DNA of 64,000 nucleotides. It comes from Asinibacterium sp. OR53. GTDB taxonomy: Bacteria > Bacteroidota > Bacteroidia > Chitinophagales > Chitinophagaceae. The position numbers and the translations under genes were made by a program. A model generated the notes under the pieces. That model made no database searches. It saw only the letters and a list, made by a program, of their open reading frames with translations, and had not been told where the DNA came from. Positions 44,931 through 53,666 of the stretch are shown here, one piece after another (the first letter of the stretch is position 1; each line of letters starts with the position of its first letter). Location of the stretch: assembly GCF_000515315.1 (NCBI RefSeq), contig NZ_KI911562.1, forward strand, positions 3,644,897 through 3,708,896. The letters are read 5' to 3'.

Positions 44931-45726
44931 AATAGCTGGTATTCAGGTTGGGATTTGCTTTTTCAGCGGCTTCAATGATGCTATAATCAGATAAGATCAG
45001 GGCTTTATCTCTCTTCACACAAACATCGTGTTCAAAATGAACCGAAGGTTTGCCGTCTTGTGTTTTTACCGTCCATCCGTCATCTTCTGTATACACATCT
45101 TTGGTGCCCATATTGATCATGGGTTCAATAGCCAGCACGAGGTTTTCTTTCATCCGGGGGCCGTTGCCGCGCTTGCCGTAATTGGGCACTTGCGGGTCTT
45201 CGTGCAGGTCCCTGCCGAGGCCATGTCCCACCAATTCACGCACCACACCATATCCGTATTTTTTTTCGGTATGTTCCTGTATGGCATAAGCAATATCTCC
45301 TATACGGTTATTGGCAACAGCTTTTTCGATCCCTTTGTATAATGACTCCTTGGTTACGCGCACGAGTTGCAGCACTTCCGCACTCACTTCGCCCAGTATA
45401 AAAGTATAGGCGTGATCTCCATGCCAGCCGTTCAATATCACACCCATATCTACTGAAACAATATCGCCATCTTTCAAAGGCGTATTATTGGGGAAACCGT
45501 GTACCACTACATCGTTCACCGAAGTGCACACGGAATAAGGATACCCGCGGTAATTGTAAAAAGAGGCAATGGCTTTATGGTCTTTCACGAAAGTAGCGCA
45601 GATCTCATCGATCTGCAGGGTGGTCATACCCGGTTTCAGTACTTTGGCCACTTCCGTCAGCGTTTTGCTGACCAGCGTGGCTGATTCTTTCATCAAAGCG
45701 ACTTCTGCTTCTGTTTTATGGATCAT
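44926..45726 (-). CDS. map: methionine aminopeptidase, type I
   Basis: Removes the initiator Met from nascent proteins; dinuclear metal enzyme in the cytoplasm. From ATG 45726 it has 266 residues; earlier in-frame codons reach 45747. Metal ligands lie in GDIVSVDMGVILNGWHGDHA (two Asp), GHGLGRDLHEDPQVPNYG (His) and NLVLAIEPMINMG / TVKTQDGKPSVHFEHDV (Glu). It sits in its usual place downstream of secY, but a terminator lies between them. The stop codon overlaps the start of the flavoprotein gene. Confidence 0.96.
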   Translation of the reverse strand: MIHKTEAEVALMKESATLVSKTLTEVAKVLKPGMTTLQIDEICATFVKDHKAIASFYNYRGYPYSVCTSVNDVVVHGFPNNTPLKDGDIVSVDMGVILNGWHGDHAYTFILGEVSAEVLQLVRVTKESLYKGIEKAVANNRIGDIAYAIQEHTEKKYGYGVVRELVGHGLGRDLHEDPQVPNYGKRGNGPRMKENLVLAIEPMINMGTKDVYTEDDGWTVKTQDGKPSVHFEHDVCVKRDKALILSDYSIIEAAEKANPNLNTSYY

Positions 45727-45749
45727 CATGTTGTTTCTTCTCGTCATTC

Positions 45750-45781
45750 AAAAAAAAGAACCTGCCAAATACGGCAGGTTC
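45750..45781 (-). terminator. rho-independent terminator after secY
   Basis: On the minus strand GAACCTGCC (45781-45773), a 6-base loop and GGCAGGTTC (45766-45758) form a 9-bp stem followed by eight T. It lies 29 bases after the secY stop and 24 bases before map, so most transcripts from the ribosomal operon should end here. Confidence 0.88.
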
Positions 45782-45809
45782 GCAAAGTTCGCTATTATTT
45801 TCTTAAATC

Positions 45810-47156
45810 TTAAATAGTAGTGGTAGAAACTGTCTGTCTGCCCTGCACGCGACCACCTTTCATAAGGCCGTCGTACTGGCGCATGAGCAAATGTGTTTCG
45901 ATCTGCTGAAGGGTATCGAGGATCACACCTACCATGATGAGCAGTGAAGTACCTCCGAAGAAGGTGCTGAAGCTCTGTGTAACATGCAGCCTTTGTGCAA
46001 AGCCGGGCAGGATACCTACGAAAGCCAGGAAGATAGCGCCGGGCAGGGTGATCTTATCCATGATGGATCCGATATAATCTGCTGTAGGCTGTCCGGGTTT
46101 TACACCGGGGATGAATCCGTTGTTCCGCTTCAGGTCTTCTGCGATCTGCTTGGGGTTAAAGATCAAAGCAGTATACAGGAATGTGAATCCGATCACCATC
46201 ACCGCATAAATAACCATGTACCATGCGTTGCTATGATCGTTGAATATTTTCACAATGCCTTGTGCCGAATCGATATTGGTGAATGAAACCAATGTAGGCA
46301 GGAACATGATGGCCTGTGCAAAGATGATGGGCATTACACCTGCGCTGTTCACTTTTACCGGCAGGAACTGGCGGGCGCCACCGAACTGGCGGTTACCGAT
46401 GATCTGCTTGGCATAGTTTACAGGTATTTTGCGAACACCCTGTACGAGGATGATCAATCCCATGATGATGGTGATAAGGATCGCGATCTCAATGAGGAAC
46501 ACCAGCAATCCGCCACCGCCTCTTTCGCCTTTGGCGCTGAACTCCTGTATCACCGATTGGGGGAACCTCGAGAGGATACCCACCATGATGATGATGGAAG
46601 TACCGTTACCCAATCCTTTGTCCTGGATCTTCTCACCCAGCCACATCACGAACAGGGTACCTGCTGTGAGGGTTACTACGGTAGAGAACCAGAAGAAGGG
46701 TTTATAAGCGGGCAGGATGGCTTCTGCGTATCCGGGGCTGTTCAGGTAAGCCACATAAGCGCCGGCCTGGAACAGGGTTACGATCACAGTGAGGTAGCGG
46801 GTCCATTGGTTGATCTTTTTACGGCCGCTCTCTCCTTCTTTCTGAACTTTCTGCAGTTGCGGAACCAGGATGGTCATCAATTGCATGAAGATAGAAGCGG
46901 AGATATAAGGCATGATACCCAATGCCAATATGGAGGCCTGGGAGAAACCACCACCGGCGAACATATCGAAGATGCCCAGCAATCCGGTGCTTTTGGCCGC
47001 TTTTTGTGCAGCTTCGATCCCGTTCGGATCGAGGCCCGGCAATACGATGTGGTTGCCGAAACGGTAAGTGAGTACCAGTGCCAGGGTAACAACGATCTTG
47101 TTACGCAGGTCTTCAATGGCCCAGATATTCTTTAATGTCTGCAATAATTTTTTCAC
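45810..47156 (-). CDS. secY: preprotein translocase subunit SecY
   Basis: Channel subunit of the Sec translocon in the inner membrane; 448 residues with ten predicted membrane helices. The N-terminus MKKLLQTLKNIWAIEDLRNK leads into the first helix; the plug region contains GLLGIFDMFAGGGFSQASIL. Loop residues ARQFLPVKVNSAGVMPIIFA and the C-terminal cytoplasmic tail (LMRQYDGLMKGGRVQGRQ) are typical. Last gene of the S10-spc run before the terminator; a second hairpin precedes it after rplO. Confidence 0.97.
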   Translation of the reverse strand: MKKLLQTLKNIWAIEDLRNKIVVTLALVLTYRFGNHIVLPGLDPNGIEAAQKAAKSTGLLGIFDMFAGGGFSQASILALGIMPYISASIFMQLMTILVPQLQKVQKEGESGRKKINQWTRYLTVIVTLFQAGAYVAYLNSPGYAEAILPAYKPFFWFSTVVTLTAGTLFVMWLGEKIQDKGLGNGTSIIIMVGILSRFPQSVIQEFSAKGERGGGGLLVFLIEIAILITIIMGLIILVQGVRKIPVNYAKQIIGNRQFGGARQFLPVKVNSAGVMPIIFAQAIMFLPTLVSFTNIDSAQGIVKIFNDHSNAWYMVIYAVMVIGFTFLYTALIFNPKQIAEDLKRNNGFIPGVKPGQPTADYIGSIMDKITLPGAIFLAFVGILPGFAQRLHVTQSFSTFFGGTSLLIMVGVILDTLQQIETHLLMRQYDGLMKGGRVQGRQTVSTTTI

Positions 47157-47186
47157 TTGAATCTGTTGAAAGCGTTAATACTTGAA

Positions 47187-47214
47187 AACCAAAAGACGCA
47201 CCTTCCGATGCGCC
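47187..47214 (-). terminator. hairpin with T-tract between rplO and secY (attenuator or partial terminator)
   Basis: On the minus strand GGCGCATC, loop GGAA and GGTGCGTC (47214-47195, with two G-T pairs) form an 8-bp stem followed by TTTTGGTTTT. It lies 18 bases after the rplO stop and before secY. Since no strong -7 box separates the genes, it may reduce rather than stop transcription into secY. Confidence 0.55.
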
Positions 47215-47232
47215 TGGCAAATTACGGTAAAA

Positions 47233-47682
47233 TTACTTTACAATTTCAAGGCTTCCGCCTGCAGCTTCGATAGCAGTTTTTGCTTTTTCGCTTGCAGCGT
47301 TTACTTTGAAACTGAGTTTTGCTTTCAGTTCACCATTGGCCAATACCTTCACTTTATCGGTACGGCCGATCAAGCCATTGATATAGAGATTTTCCAGTGA
47401 GATTTCTGTAAAACCGTATTTTTCTGCCAGTTGCTCGATCTGACCCAGGTTGAATACTTTGAATTCAATGCGGTTATTATTCTTGAATCCGCGTTTGGGG
47501 ATACGGCGCTGGATAGGCATCTGACCACCTTCGTGTGCCATTTTGCTTTTATAACCTGCGCGGCTTTGTCCGCCTTTGTTACCTTTCGTTGAAGTACCGC
47601 CTTTACCGGATGCTTCACCACGTCCTAAACGTTTTTCCCTGTGTGTTGCGCCTTCTGCGGGCTTGAGCGTGTGTAATTTCAT
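47233..47682 (-). CDS. rplO: 50S ribosomal protein L15
   Basis: Late-assembly 23S rRNA-binding protein. The frame opens with TTG at 47724, but the protein starts at ATG 47682 (MKLHTLKPAEGATHREKRLG), giving the usual 149 residues. The basic Gly-rich N-terminal extension (GRGEASGKGGTSTKGNKGGQ) reaches into the ribosome core. The C-terminal domain contains IEFKVFNLGQIEQLAEKYG. An imperfect 74-bp palindrome separates it from rpmD upstream. Confidence 0.96.
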   Translation of the reverse strand: MKLHTLKPAEGATHREKRLGRGEASGKGGTSTKGNKGGQSRAGYKSKMAHEGGQMPIQRRIPKRGFKNNNRIEFKVFNLGQIEQLAEKYGFTEISLENLYINGLIGRTDKVKVLANGELKAKLSFKVNAASEKAKTAIEAAGGSLEIVK

Positions 47683-47729
47683 TTTGTGTTGATTTTGAAC
47701 TTTACGGGGAATCACCCCTCGCAAATTTT

Positions 47730-47803
47730 AATTGCTCAATGAGCTTCCTTTTTCATCCCCATGTTGAAACATGGGGCTAAGAGGAATGAGCCATCGAGCA
47801 ATT
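47730..47803. repeat. 74-bp imperfect palindrome between rpmD and rplO
   Basis: Outer arms AATTGCTC (47730-47737) and GAGCAATT (47796-47803) are exact inverses; inside, CCCCATGTT (47757-47765) and AACATGGGG (47768-47776) form a 9-bp stem with a 2-base spacer. Right of the core lies AAGAGGAA, shared with two other operon palindromes. In RNA this would be a long hairpin; there is no T-tract after it on the minus strand. Confidence 0.8.
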
Positions 47804-47808
47804 ATTAA

Positions 47809-47991
47809 TTATTTTACTTCTTCTACTTTTACCAGGTGGTTAACTTTGTTAACCATGCCCAGGATCTGCGGAGTTGCTTCCACTTCTTTTGAAGCGTTCA
47901 GCTTATTCAGGCCCAAAGCAACCAGTGTTTGTTTCTGGCGTTCCGGTCTGTCGATGCCGCTTTTTACCTGTGTGATCTTAATCTTTTTCAT
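47809..47991 (-). CDS. rpmD: 50S ribosomal protein L30
   Basis: Small 23S rRNA-binding protein of 60 residues, the normal length: MKKIKITQVKSGIDRPERQK, then TLVALGLNKLNASKEVEATP, IMGMVNKVNHLVKVEE-like end. It lies between rpsE and rplO as in the standard spc operon. Confidence 0.95.
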   Translation of the reverse strand: MKKIKITQVKSGIDRPERQKQTLVALGLNKLNASKEVEATPQILGMVNKVNHLVKVEEVK

Positions 47992-48008
47992 ATCCCAAAG
48001 AGGTTGAT

Positions 48009-48530
48009 TTATCCGTTAAATACTTTGCTCAGCTTTACTGTGCGTTGCTTGGCTACTGCTACCGGCTCCCTCAACAGGCCCAGTGCTTTGATAGTAGCTT
48101 TTACCACGTTGTGCGGGTTAGCAGAACCCAGGCTCTTGGCCAGTACGTCTGTGATACCTGCACTTTCCAGTACGGCACGCATGCTGCCTCCTGCGATCAC
48201 ACCCGCACCATGAGCGGCCGGCTTGATCAATACCTTGGCTGCACCTTCTTTCGCCCACTGGTCGTGAGGAATGGTTCCGTGCATCACGGGTACTTTTACC
48301 AGGTTCTTCTTGGCATCTTCAATACCTTTTGTGATGGCTTCCTGCACTTCTTTGGCTTTACCCAGACCTTGCCCAACGATTCCGTTTTCATTTCCTACCA
48401 CCACCAGGGCTGAGAAGCTGAAAGTACGACCACCTTTGGTAGTTTTCACCACGCGGTTAATGGCAACTACTTTTTCTTTGAGTTCCATATCGCCACCGGC
48501 TTTCACCTTATTTACGTTTATTTTAGACAT
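48009..48530 (-). CDS. rpsE: 30S ribosomal protein S5
   Basis: Decoding-fidelity protein of 173 residues. The N-terminal double-stranded RNA-binding fold has [20 protein letters not shown] and [20 protein letters not shown], the loop where resistance and ram mutations occur in E. coli. The C-terminal domain has [20 protein letters not shown]. Standard place after rplR; it starts 29 bases after the rplR stop. Confidence 0.97.
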   Translation of the reverse strand: MSKINVNKVKAGGDMELKEKVVAINRVVKTTKGGRTFSFSALVVVGNENGIVGQGLGKAKEVQEAITKGIEDAKKNLVKVPVMHGTIPHDQWAKEGAAKVLIKPAAHGAGVIAGGSMRAVLESAGITDVLAKSLGSANPHNVVKATIKALGLLREPVAVAKQRTVKLSKVFNG

Positions 48531-48559
48531 CTATCTAACGATTAATTGTTGTTAGCAAA

Positions 48560-48910
48560 TTAGAATTGAAGACCTCCTTCCCTTGCACCGTCGGCAACGG
48601 ATTTCACGCGGCCATGGTACAGGTTACCACCCCTGTCGAATACACAGGATGTCAGTCCCAGCGCTGTTGCCTTTTTAGCAATAGCTGCTCCAACCAGTTT
48701 GGCTTTTTCGCTCTTGGTACCTTTCTGTGCAGCGATCTCTTTATCTTTTGAAGAAGCTGCCGCCAGTGTTACACCAGTCACGTCGTCGATCATTTGAGCA
48801 TAGATCTCAGCATTGCTCCTGAATACGGCCAGGCGCGGATTCTGTGCAGTACCTGACACCTTTTTACGGATGCGGTATCTGATCTTCTGCCTTTTGATTA
48901 ATTTACTCAT
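48560..48910 (-). CDS. rplR: 50S ribosomal protein L18
   Basis: 5S rRNA-binding protein of 116 residues. The basic N-terminus [20 protein letters not shown] is followed by [20 protein letters not shown], the core sheet and [20 protein letters not shown] with the terminal [18 protein letters not shown], a typical family ending. In order between rplF and rpsE. Confidence 0.96.
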   Translation of the reverse strand: MSKLIKRQKIRYRIRKKVSGTAQNPRLAVFRSNAEIYAQMIDDVTGVTLAAASSKDKEIAAQKGTKSEKAKLVGAAIAKKATALGLTSCVFDRGGNLYHGRVKSVADGAREGGLQF

Positions 48911-48958
48911 CTTGTTTTATTTGCAACCCCCGATTCGGCCGGCGGTCAGTTAACAGTT

Positions 48959-49513
48959 TTATTTACCTGCTGCTTTACCAGCTTTTCTTCTCAGTACCTC
49001 ATCAGAGTACTTAACACCTTTTCCTTTGTAAGGCTCAGGCTTACGTAAGCTGCGCAGTTTGGCAGCTACCTGTCCCAACAATTGTTTATCGGTACCCTCG
49101 ATCGTGATCTTGGGGTTCTGTCCTTTTTCAGTTACAGTAGTCACTTTCAGTTCTTTGGGAACTTCGAAAATGATATTGTGTGAGTAACCCAGGGCCAGGT
49201 CGAGCAGGTTACCGGTGTTGGCGGCTTTATAACCCACACCCACCAGTTCCAGTTCTTTCTTGAATCCTTCGGTTACACCTTTCACCAGGTTGGCGATCAA
49301 TGCGCGGTACAGACCGTGCATAGCGCGGTGGCGGATCTGATCGGTAGGACGAGTGAAAGTTACCTGTCCGTCGTTCACTGTAACAGTGATATCGCGGTCG
49401 ATACTTTCTTTCAGTTCTCCTTTAGGTCCTTTTACGGTAACCACATTATCGCTACCTACAGTAACCGTAACCCCTGCGGGCAATTTAACCGGTTGTTTTC
49501 CAATACGTGACAT
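48959..49513 (-). CDS. rplF: 50S ribosomal protein L6
   Basis: 23S rRNA-binding protein near the factor-binding site; 184 residues made of two similar domains. MSRIGKQPVKLPAGVTVTVG opens the first, and the second contains ITIEGTDKQLLGQVAAKLRS and KPEPYKGKGVKYSDEVLRRK, the rRNA-contacting signature. In order between rpsH and rplR. Confidence 0.97.
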   Translation of the reverse strand: MSRIGKQPVKLPAGVTVTVGSDNVVTVKGPKGELKESIDRDITVTVNDGQVTFTRPTDQIRHRAMHGLYRALIANLVKGVTEGFKKELELVGVGYKAANTGNLLDLALGYSHNIIFEVPKELKVTTVTEKGQNPKITIEGTDKQLLGQVAAKLRSLRKPEPYKGKGVKYSDEVLRRKAGKAAGK

Positions 49514-49604
49514 AGTCGTTTAGCTTTTTATTGTTGTTCTGAATATTCCGGTCCGTGTTCTGCTCCGACTAAAAGCATAATTGTCAGGCCGGACAATACC
49601 TTAT

Positions 49605-50003
49605 TTAAGAAACGTAGCAAAGTACTTCGCCACCAACATTTTCAGCTTTCGCCTGTTTGTCGGTCAGTACACCCTTGGATGTGCTCAGGATAGCGATACC
49701 CAGTCCGTTGATCACACGTTTGATCTCGGTAGGTTTTGCATACTGGCGCAAACCGGGACGGCTTACCCTTTCCAGGGAGCGGATAGCAGGTTGCTTGGTA
49801 GCAGGATCGTATTTCAATGCGATCTTGATCAGGCCCTGTTTGTTATCGTCCTCGAATTTGTACTTCAGGATATAACCCTGTTCGTACAGGATCTCTGTCA
49901 TACGCTTCTTGAGGTTGGATGCAGGGATCTCTACCAGCCTGTGGCCAGCCATCTGGGCGTTACGAATCCTCGTTAAGAAGTCTGCTATAGGATCAGTTAC
50001 CAT
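49605..50003 (-). CDS. rpsH: 30S ribosomal protein S8
   Basis: Primary binder of the central domain of 16S rRNA, 132 residues. It starts [20 protein letters not shown] and ends with the signature block [20 protein letters not shown] followed by GGEVLCYVS. In E. coli S8 represses the spc operon by binding near rplE; no matching leader could be confirmed here. A small inverted repeat (ATTGTC / GACAAT, about 49580-49597) lies just downstream. Confidence 0.97.
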   Translation of the reverse strand: MVTDPIADFLTRIRNAQMAGHRLVEIPASNLKKRMTEILYEQGYILKYKFEDDNKQGLIKIALKYDPATKQPAIRSLERVSRPGLRQYAKPTEIKRVINGLGIAILSTSKGVLTDKQAKAENVGGEVLCYVS

Positions 50004-50049
50004 GTTTATTTGAATTAAGTCTGTTCACAATTTTATTACTACAACCAGA

Positions 50050-50319
50050 TTACCAGCTTGCTTTTTTCACACCTGGAATCTTGCCATTCAGCGCCATATC
50101 GCGGAAGATCACCCTTGAAAGGCCAAAGTACCTCATGTAACCTTTGGGACGTCCGGTCAGTTGGCAACGGTTTTTCAAACGAACGGGTGATGCATTCTTA
50201 GGAAGCTTGTCCAGGGCTGCATAGTCACCTGCTGCTTTCAGGGCAGCACGCTTCTCAGCATACTGGGCCACCAATGCTTCACGCTTTCTTTGTCTGGCTT
50301 TTACTGATTCTTTTGCCAT
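50050..50319 (-). CDS. rpsN: 30S ribosomal protein S14, zinc-free long form
   Basis: 16S rRNA head protein of 89 residues: [20 protein letters not shown] at the start and [20 protein letters not shown] in the signature region. It has a single Cys, so it is the long C-minus form that does not need zinc, rather than the short zinc-binding type. In order between rplE and rpsH. Confidence 0.96.
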   Translation of the reverse strand: MAKESVKARQRKREALVAQYAEKRAALKAAGDYAALDKLPKNASPVRLKNRCQLTGRPKGYMRYFGLSRVIFRDMALNGKIPGVKKASW

Positions 50320-50390
50320 AGTTTTTGAAATTCTTGTGTTTATAAGCTAAAAACCAATTGTTTGAATATTAGTCTTCAGACTTTCAGTTT

Positions 50391-50966
50391 TTAATTATTG
50401 TCTTTTTTAGCTCCTTTGAAAGGCATACCCAGTTCTTTCAGCAACTCATATGCTTCTTCGTTGCTGTTAGCAGAGGTAACAAAAGTGATATCCAGTCCTG
50501 TGATCTTGTTCACCTTATCGATGTCGATCTCAGGGAAGATGATCTGCTCTGTTACGCCCAGGGTATAGTTACCGCGGCCATCGAAAGCCTTATCACTGAT
50601 GCCTTTGAAGTCGCGTACACGCGGCAGGGCAACAGATACCAGCCTGTCGAGGAATTCGTACATTTTCTCGCCTCTCAGTGTAACGCGTGCGCCGATGGGC
50701 ATGCCTTTACGCAGTTTGAAGTTTGAAATGTCTTTCTTAGACATGGTAGGAACTGCTTTCTGACCAGTGATCATGTTCAGTTCATCCACAGCTATATCAA
50801 CCAGTTTCTTATCGGTCACTGCTCCGTTCACACCACGGTTGATACAAATTTTTTCCAGTTTAGGAGCCTGCATTACGGTTTTGTAAGCAAACTTCTTCAT
50901 TAAAGCAGGTATCACTTCTTTGGTGTACTTGTCTGCTAATCTCGGAGTGTATTTTACAGTACTCAT
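50391..50966 (-). CDS. rplE: 50S ribosomal protein L5
   Basis: 5S rRNA-binding protein at the intersubunit bridge to S13, 191 residues. Blocks: [60 protein letters not shown] and [20 protein letters not shown]. Its ATG overlaps the rplX stop by one base, so the two are translationally coupled. Confidence 0.97.
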   Translation of the reverse strand: MSTVKYTPRLADKYTKEVIPALMKKFAYKTVMQAPKLEKICINRGVNGAVTDKKLVDIAVDELNMITGQKAVPTMSKKDISNFKLRKGMPIGARVTLRGEKMYEFLDRLVSVALPRVRDFKGISDKAFDGRGNYTLGVTEQIIFPEIDIDKVNKITGLDITFVTSANSNEEAYELLKELGMPFKGAKKDNN

Positions 50967-51304
50967 TACTTGATTACCTCCCCTGATTTTTTAGATATAC
51001 GAACTAATTTACCATTCTCCCTGGTACGTTTTACTTTGGTAGCGGCTCCAGCTTTTGCATCCCATACCATCACATTACTGATGTTGATAGGGGCCTCTAC
51101 TTTTACAATACCACCCTTTGTGTTCTGAGCAGAAGGCTTGGTATGTTTGGTTACGATATTCACGCCTTCCACTACTACACGGCCTTTGTCTACGATCACT
51201 TCCAACACCTTGCGGGGCTTTTTCAAGTCCTTGTCATCGCCGGTAATCACCACTACGGTATCACCTTTCTTGATGTTGAATTTGGGTTTAAATCTTGTAC
51301 TCAT
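50966..51304 (-). CDS. rplX: 50S ribosomal protein L24
   Basis: Assembly initiator of the large subunit, 112 residues. The KOW motif is in [40 protein letters not shown] and the C-terminal [20 protein letters not shown] are typical. In order between rplN and rplE. Confidence 0.96.
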   Translation of the reverse strand: MSTRFKPKFNIKKGDTVVVITGDDKDLKKPRKVLEVIVDKGRVVVEGVNIVTKHTKPSAQNTKGGIVKVEAPINISNVMVWDAKAGAATKVKRTRENGKLVRISKKSGEVIK

Positions 51305-51329
51305 TTTATTTAGACTTAATGCTTTTTAA

Positions 51330-51698
51330 TTAAAGAACTTCCGGAGCCAATGAAATAATCTTCATATAACCTTTATCACGCAATTCTCTCGCTACTGGTC
51401 CGAATATACGCGTACCACGGGGCTCATCTGAATTGTTCAACAATACCACCGCATTGTCGTCGAAACGGATATAAGATCCGTCTTTGCGACGCAGTTTGTT
51501 TTTGGTACGTACGATTACCGCTTTGGAAACAGTACCTTTTTTGATACCGCCTGCGGGAATGGCATCTTTTACAGTCACCACAATCTTATCGCCTACTTTG
51601 GCATAATCCTGTCCGCTGTTACCCAGCACCTTGATACAAAGTACTTCTTTGGCACCACTGTTATCAGCTACGTTGAGTCTGCTTTCTTGCTGAATCAT
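51330..51698 (-). CDS. rplN: 50S ribosomal protein L14
   Basis: Conserved 23S rRNA-binding protein at the subunit interface, 122 residues, the universal length. It begins [20 protein letters not shown] and contains [20 protein letters not shown] and [20 protein letters not shown]. The perfect 50-bp palindrome lies between it and the upstream rpsQ, a 138-base gap that is unusually long for this operon. Confidence 0.97.
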   Translation of the reverse strand: MIQQESRLNVADNSGAKEVLCIKVLGNSGQDYAKVGDKIVVTVKDAIPAGGIKKGTVSKAVIVRTKNKLRRKDGSYIRFDDNAVVLLNNSDEPRGTRIFGPVARELRDKGYMKIISLAPEVL

Positions 51699-51714
51699 TG
51701 TTTTTCTTTTTCTT

Positions 51715-51764
51715 TTTCTTTCCTCTTTGCCCCGGACTTAAGTCCGGGGCAAAGAGGAAAGAAA
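51715..51764. repeat. perfect 50-bp palindrome between rpsQ and rplN
   Basis: Every base from 51715 to 51739 pairs with its mirror from 51740 to 51764 with no mismatch and no spacer; the centre is ACTTAAGT and the core arms read GCCCCGGACT / AGTCCGGGGC, with outer skirts TTTCCTCTTTG / CAAAGAGGAAA. In the operon's mRNA it would form a very stable hairpin of about 23 pairs. On the minus strand A-rich sequence follows, so it is not a classic terminator. Confidence 0.95.
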
Positions 51765-51836
51765 TTTTTGAATGTTGTTTGTCAGAGGCTGGGACCGGAA
51801 GCTTTTTGCTTGCAGGCGGCAGCTTGAGGGCCAATA

Positions 51837-52097
51837 TTACTTGGCTTTTTCAACCACTTCTACCAGTCTCCAGCGCTTTGTTTTGCTCAGGGGACGAGTT
51901 TCCATGATCTTTACGGTGTCACCGATTCCGCACTCGCTTTTTTCGTCGTGTGCATGGAATTTGGTGGTTTTCTTTACGAACTTACCATAGATGGGGTGCT
52001 TTACTTTTCTTTCCACCGCTACAGTAATGGTCTTATCCATTTTGTCGCTGGTTACTACCCCGATCCTTGTTTTACGTAAATTTCTTACTTCAGCCAT
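51837..52097 (-). CDS. rpsQ: 30S ribosomal protein S17
   Basis: 16S rRNA 5'-domain binder with an OB fold, 86 residues: [40 protein letters not shown], and [20 protein letters not shown], the family signature. In order after rpmC; followed by the palindrome-bearing gap. Confidence 0.97.
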   Translation of the reverse strand: MAEVRNLRKTRIGVVTSDKMDKTITVAVERKVKHPIYGKFVKKTTKFHAHDEKSECGIGDTVKIMETRPLSKTKRWRLVEVVEKAK

Positions 52098-52113
52098 TGT
52101 TTTAAATTTATGG

Positions 52114-52326
52114 TTAGATACCCATTTCTTTTTTCTTCAGTTCCGTTTTCAGGCGGGCGATATCCCTGCGCAGACCGCGGATGTTCATCGGATTTTCCAG
52201 GGGAGAGATCGCGTGGGCGAACTCCAATTTTTTCAGCCTCAGCTGGTCTTCCTGGATCCTGGCTTTCAGATCTGTTGCGTTCAGATCTTTCAGGCTCTTG
52301 TTGAATTCTTGTGTTTTCTTTGCCAT
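52114..52326 (-). CDS. rpmC: 50S ribosomal protein L29
   Basis: Small helical hairpin protein near the exit tunnel, 70 residues: [20 protein letters not shown], then [20 protein letters not shown] and [20 protein letters not shown]. Starts 15 bases after rplP. Confidence 0.95.
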   Translation of the reverse strand: MAKKTQEFNKSLKDLNATDLKARIQEDQLRLKKLEFAHAISPLENPMNIRGLRRDIARLKTELKKKEMGI

Positions 52327-52341
52327 CTTTTATTCAATTTA

Positions 52342-52761
52342 TTATGCCTGGAAATCCCTTCTAACAACGAATTTGGTTTTGATGGGCAGCTTCTGTGCAG
52401 CCAGTTCCATCGCTTCTTTAGCCGTCTCAGGCGTTACACCATCGCATTCGAAGATGATACGTCCCGGTTCCACTACAGCAGCCCAGAATTCAGGGTTACC
52501 TTTACCTTTACCCATCCTTACCTCCAGCGGCTTGCGGGTAATGATCTTATCAGGAAATACGCGGATCCACACATTACCCTCACGCTTCATGGCGCGGGTC
52601 ATGGCCTGACGGGCTGATTCGATCTGGCGGTTGGTGAGCCAGATGGGTTCCAGCGCCTTCAGTGCAAAAGAACCGAATGAAATGGAAGTGCCACGCTTGG
52701 CTACTTCGCGTATGCGTCCTTTCTGCTGTTTCCTATGTTTGCTTCTTTTAGGCTGTAACAT
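52342..52761 (-). CDS. rplP: 50S ribosomal protein L16
   Basis: Helps shape the A-site tRNA elbow region of 23S rRNA; 139 residues. It starts [20 protein letters not shown], with [40 protein letters not shown] and [20 protein letters not shown]. In order between rpsC and rpmC. The 79-base gap to rpsC carries word-like repeats similar to the 47.7-kb palindrome. Confidence 0.97.
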   Translation of the reverse strand: MLQPKRSKHRKQQKGRIREVAKRGTSISFGSFALKALEPIWLTNRQIESARQAMTRAMKREGNVWIRVFPDKIITRKPLEVRMGKGKGNPEFWAAVVEPGRIIFECDGVTPETAKEAMELAAQKLPIKTKFVVRRDFQA

Positions 52762-52777
52762 TTGTTATAATTTGAAA

Positions 52778-52840
52778 ATTTCTCAATTGCTCAATGGCGC
52801 CATTTTTACTGAGCCATCGCGCCATTTGCACATTGCGCTA
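52778..52840. repeat. word-repeat intergenic element between rpsC and rplP
   Basis: The gap contains AATTGCTCAATGGCGCCATT followed by GAGCCATCGCGCCATT and TGCACATTGCGC: short words (CAATGGCGCCATT, GCCATCGCGCCATT, CACATTGCGC) repeated with variation. AATTGCTCAATG is also the left arm of the palindrome at 47730. GGCGCC gives a local palindrome AATGGCGCCATT. Confidence 0.6.
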
Positions 52841-53653
52841 TTAGTTTCTGCGATCTCTTCCTCCGCCACGGTTATCTCTTCTGTCTCCACCACCGCCTCT
52901 GCGGTCATCTCTCCTGTCTCCTCCTCTCCTGTCATCACGCCTGTCGTGTCCGTGGTGGCCGCCATCCCTTCTCTCGCTCATATCATTCTTACCGCCTACG
53001 AAGTTGGGGTTCAGTTCACGCTGTCCGAGTACTTCACCTTTACAGATCCATACTTTGATACCGATCTTACCATATACGGTTTGTGCAAACACGTTGGCAT
53101 AGTCGATATCCATACGGAATGTGTGCAGGGGAACACGTCCTTGTTTGAACTCTTCGGTACGTGCGATCTCAGCACCGCCCAGACGTCCGGCTACCTTCAC
53201 TTTGATCCCTTCTGCACCCATGCGGAGTGTAGAGGCGATGGCCATTTTGATGGCACGTTTGAAGTTGATCCGGTTTTCGATCTGCTTGGCGATGGTATCA
53301 CCAACGATGTTGGCGTCCAGCTCGGGGCGGCGGATCTCCAGGATGTTGATCTGCACATCATCCTTACCTGTCAGCTTTTTCAACTCTTCTTTGATACGGT
53401 CTACCTCATTACCACCTTTACCGATGATGATACCGGGCTTGGAGGTATGGATGGTAACGATCAGCTTACCCAGGGTACGCTCGATGACAATTTTGGCAAT
53501 ACCGCCCTTGTTGATACGGGCGTTGAGGTAAGTACGGATCTTATGATCCTCGATCAACTTAGATGCGTAGTCTTTCTTGCTACCATACCAGTTGCTCTCC
53601 CATCCGCGGATGATACCTAACCTGTTACCAATTGGATTTGCTTTCTGACCCAT
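52841..53653 (-). CDS. rpsC: 30S ribosomal protein S3 with Arg/Asp/Gly-rich tail
   Basis: mRNA-entry protein of 270 residues, longer than the usual 210-250. The KH domain contains [20 protein letters not shown]; the C-terminal globular domain includes [20 protein letters not shown] and [20 protein letters not shown]. After [20 protein letters not shown] the last 40 or so residues are repeats like RRDDRRGGD and [14 protein letters not shown] disordered, RNA-binding tail of this type at the mRNA entry tunnel is notable; some Bacteroidota relatives have tails, but I cannot compare lengths here. Confidence 0.96.
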   Translation of the reverse strand: MGQKANPIGNRLGIIRGWESNWYGSKKDYASKLIEDHKIRTYLNARINKGGIAKIVIERTLGKLIVTIHTSKPGIIIGKGGNEVDRIKEELKKLTGKDDVQINILEIRRPELDANIVGDTIAKQIENRINFKRAIKMAIASTLRMGAEGIKVKVAGRLGGAEIARTEEFKQGRVPLHTFRMDIDYANVFAQTVYGKIGIKVWICKGEVLGQRELNPNFVGGKNDMSERRDGGHHGHDRRDDRRGGDRRDDRRGGGGDRRDNRGGGRDRRN

Positions 53654-53666
53654 ATAATGGTTTCAA

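Noticed and set aside
51715..51764. Rho-independent terminator of the ribosomal operon
   Set aside because: On the transcribed (minus) strand the hairpin is followed by an A/G-rich run, not T; and essential genes continue downstream.
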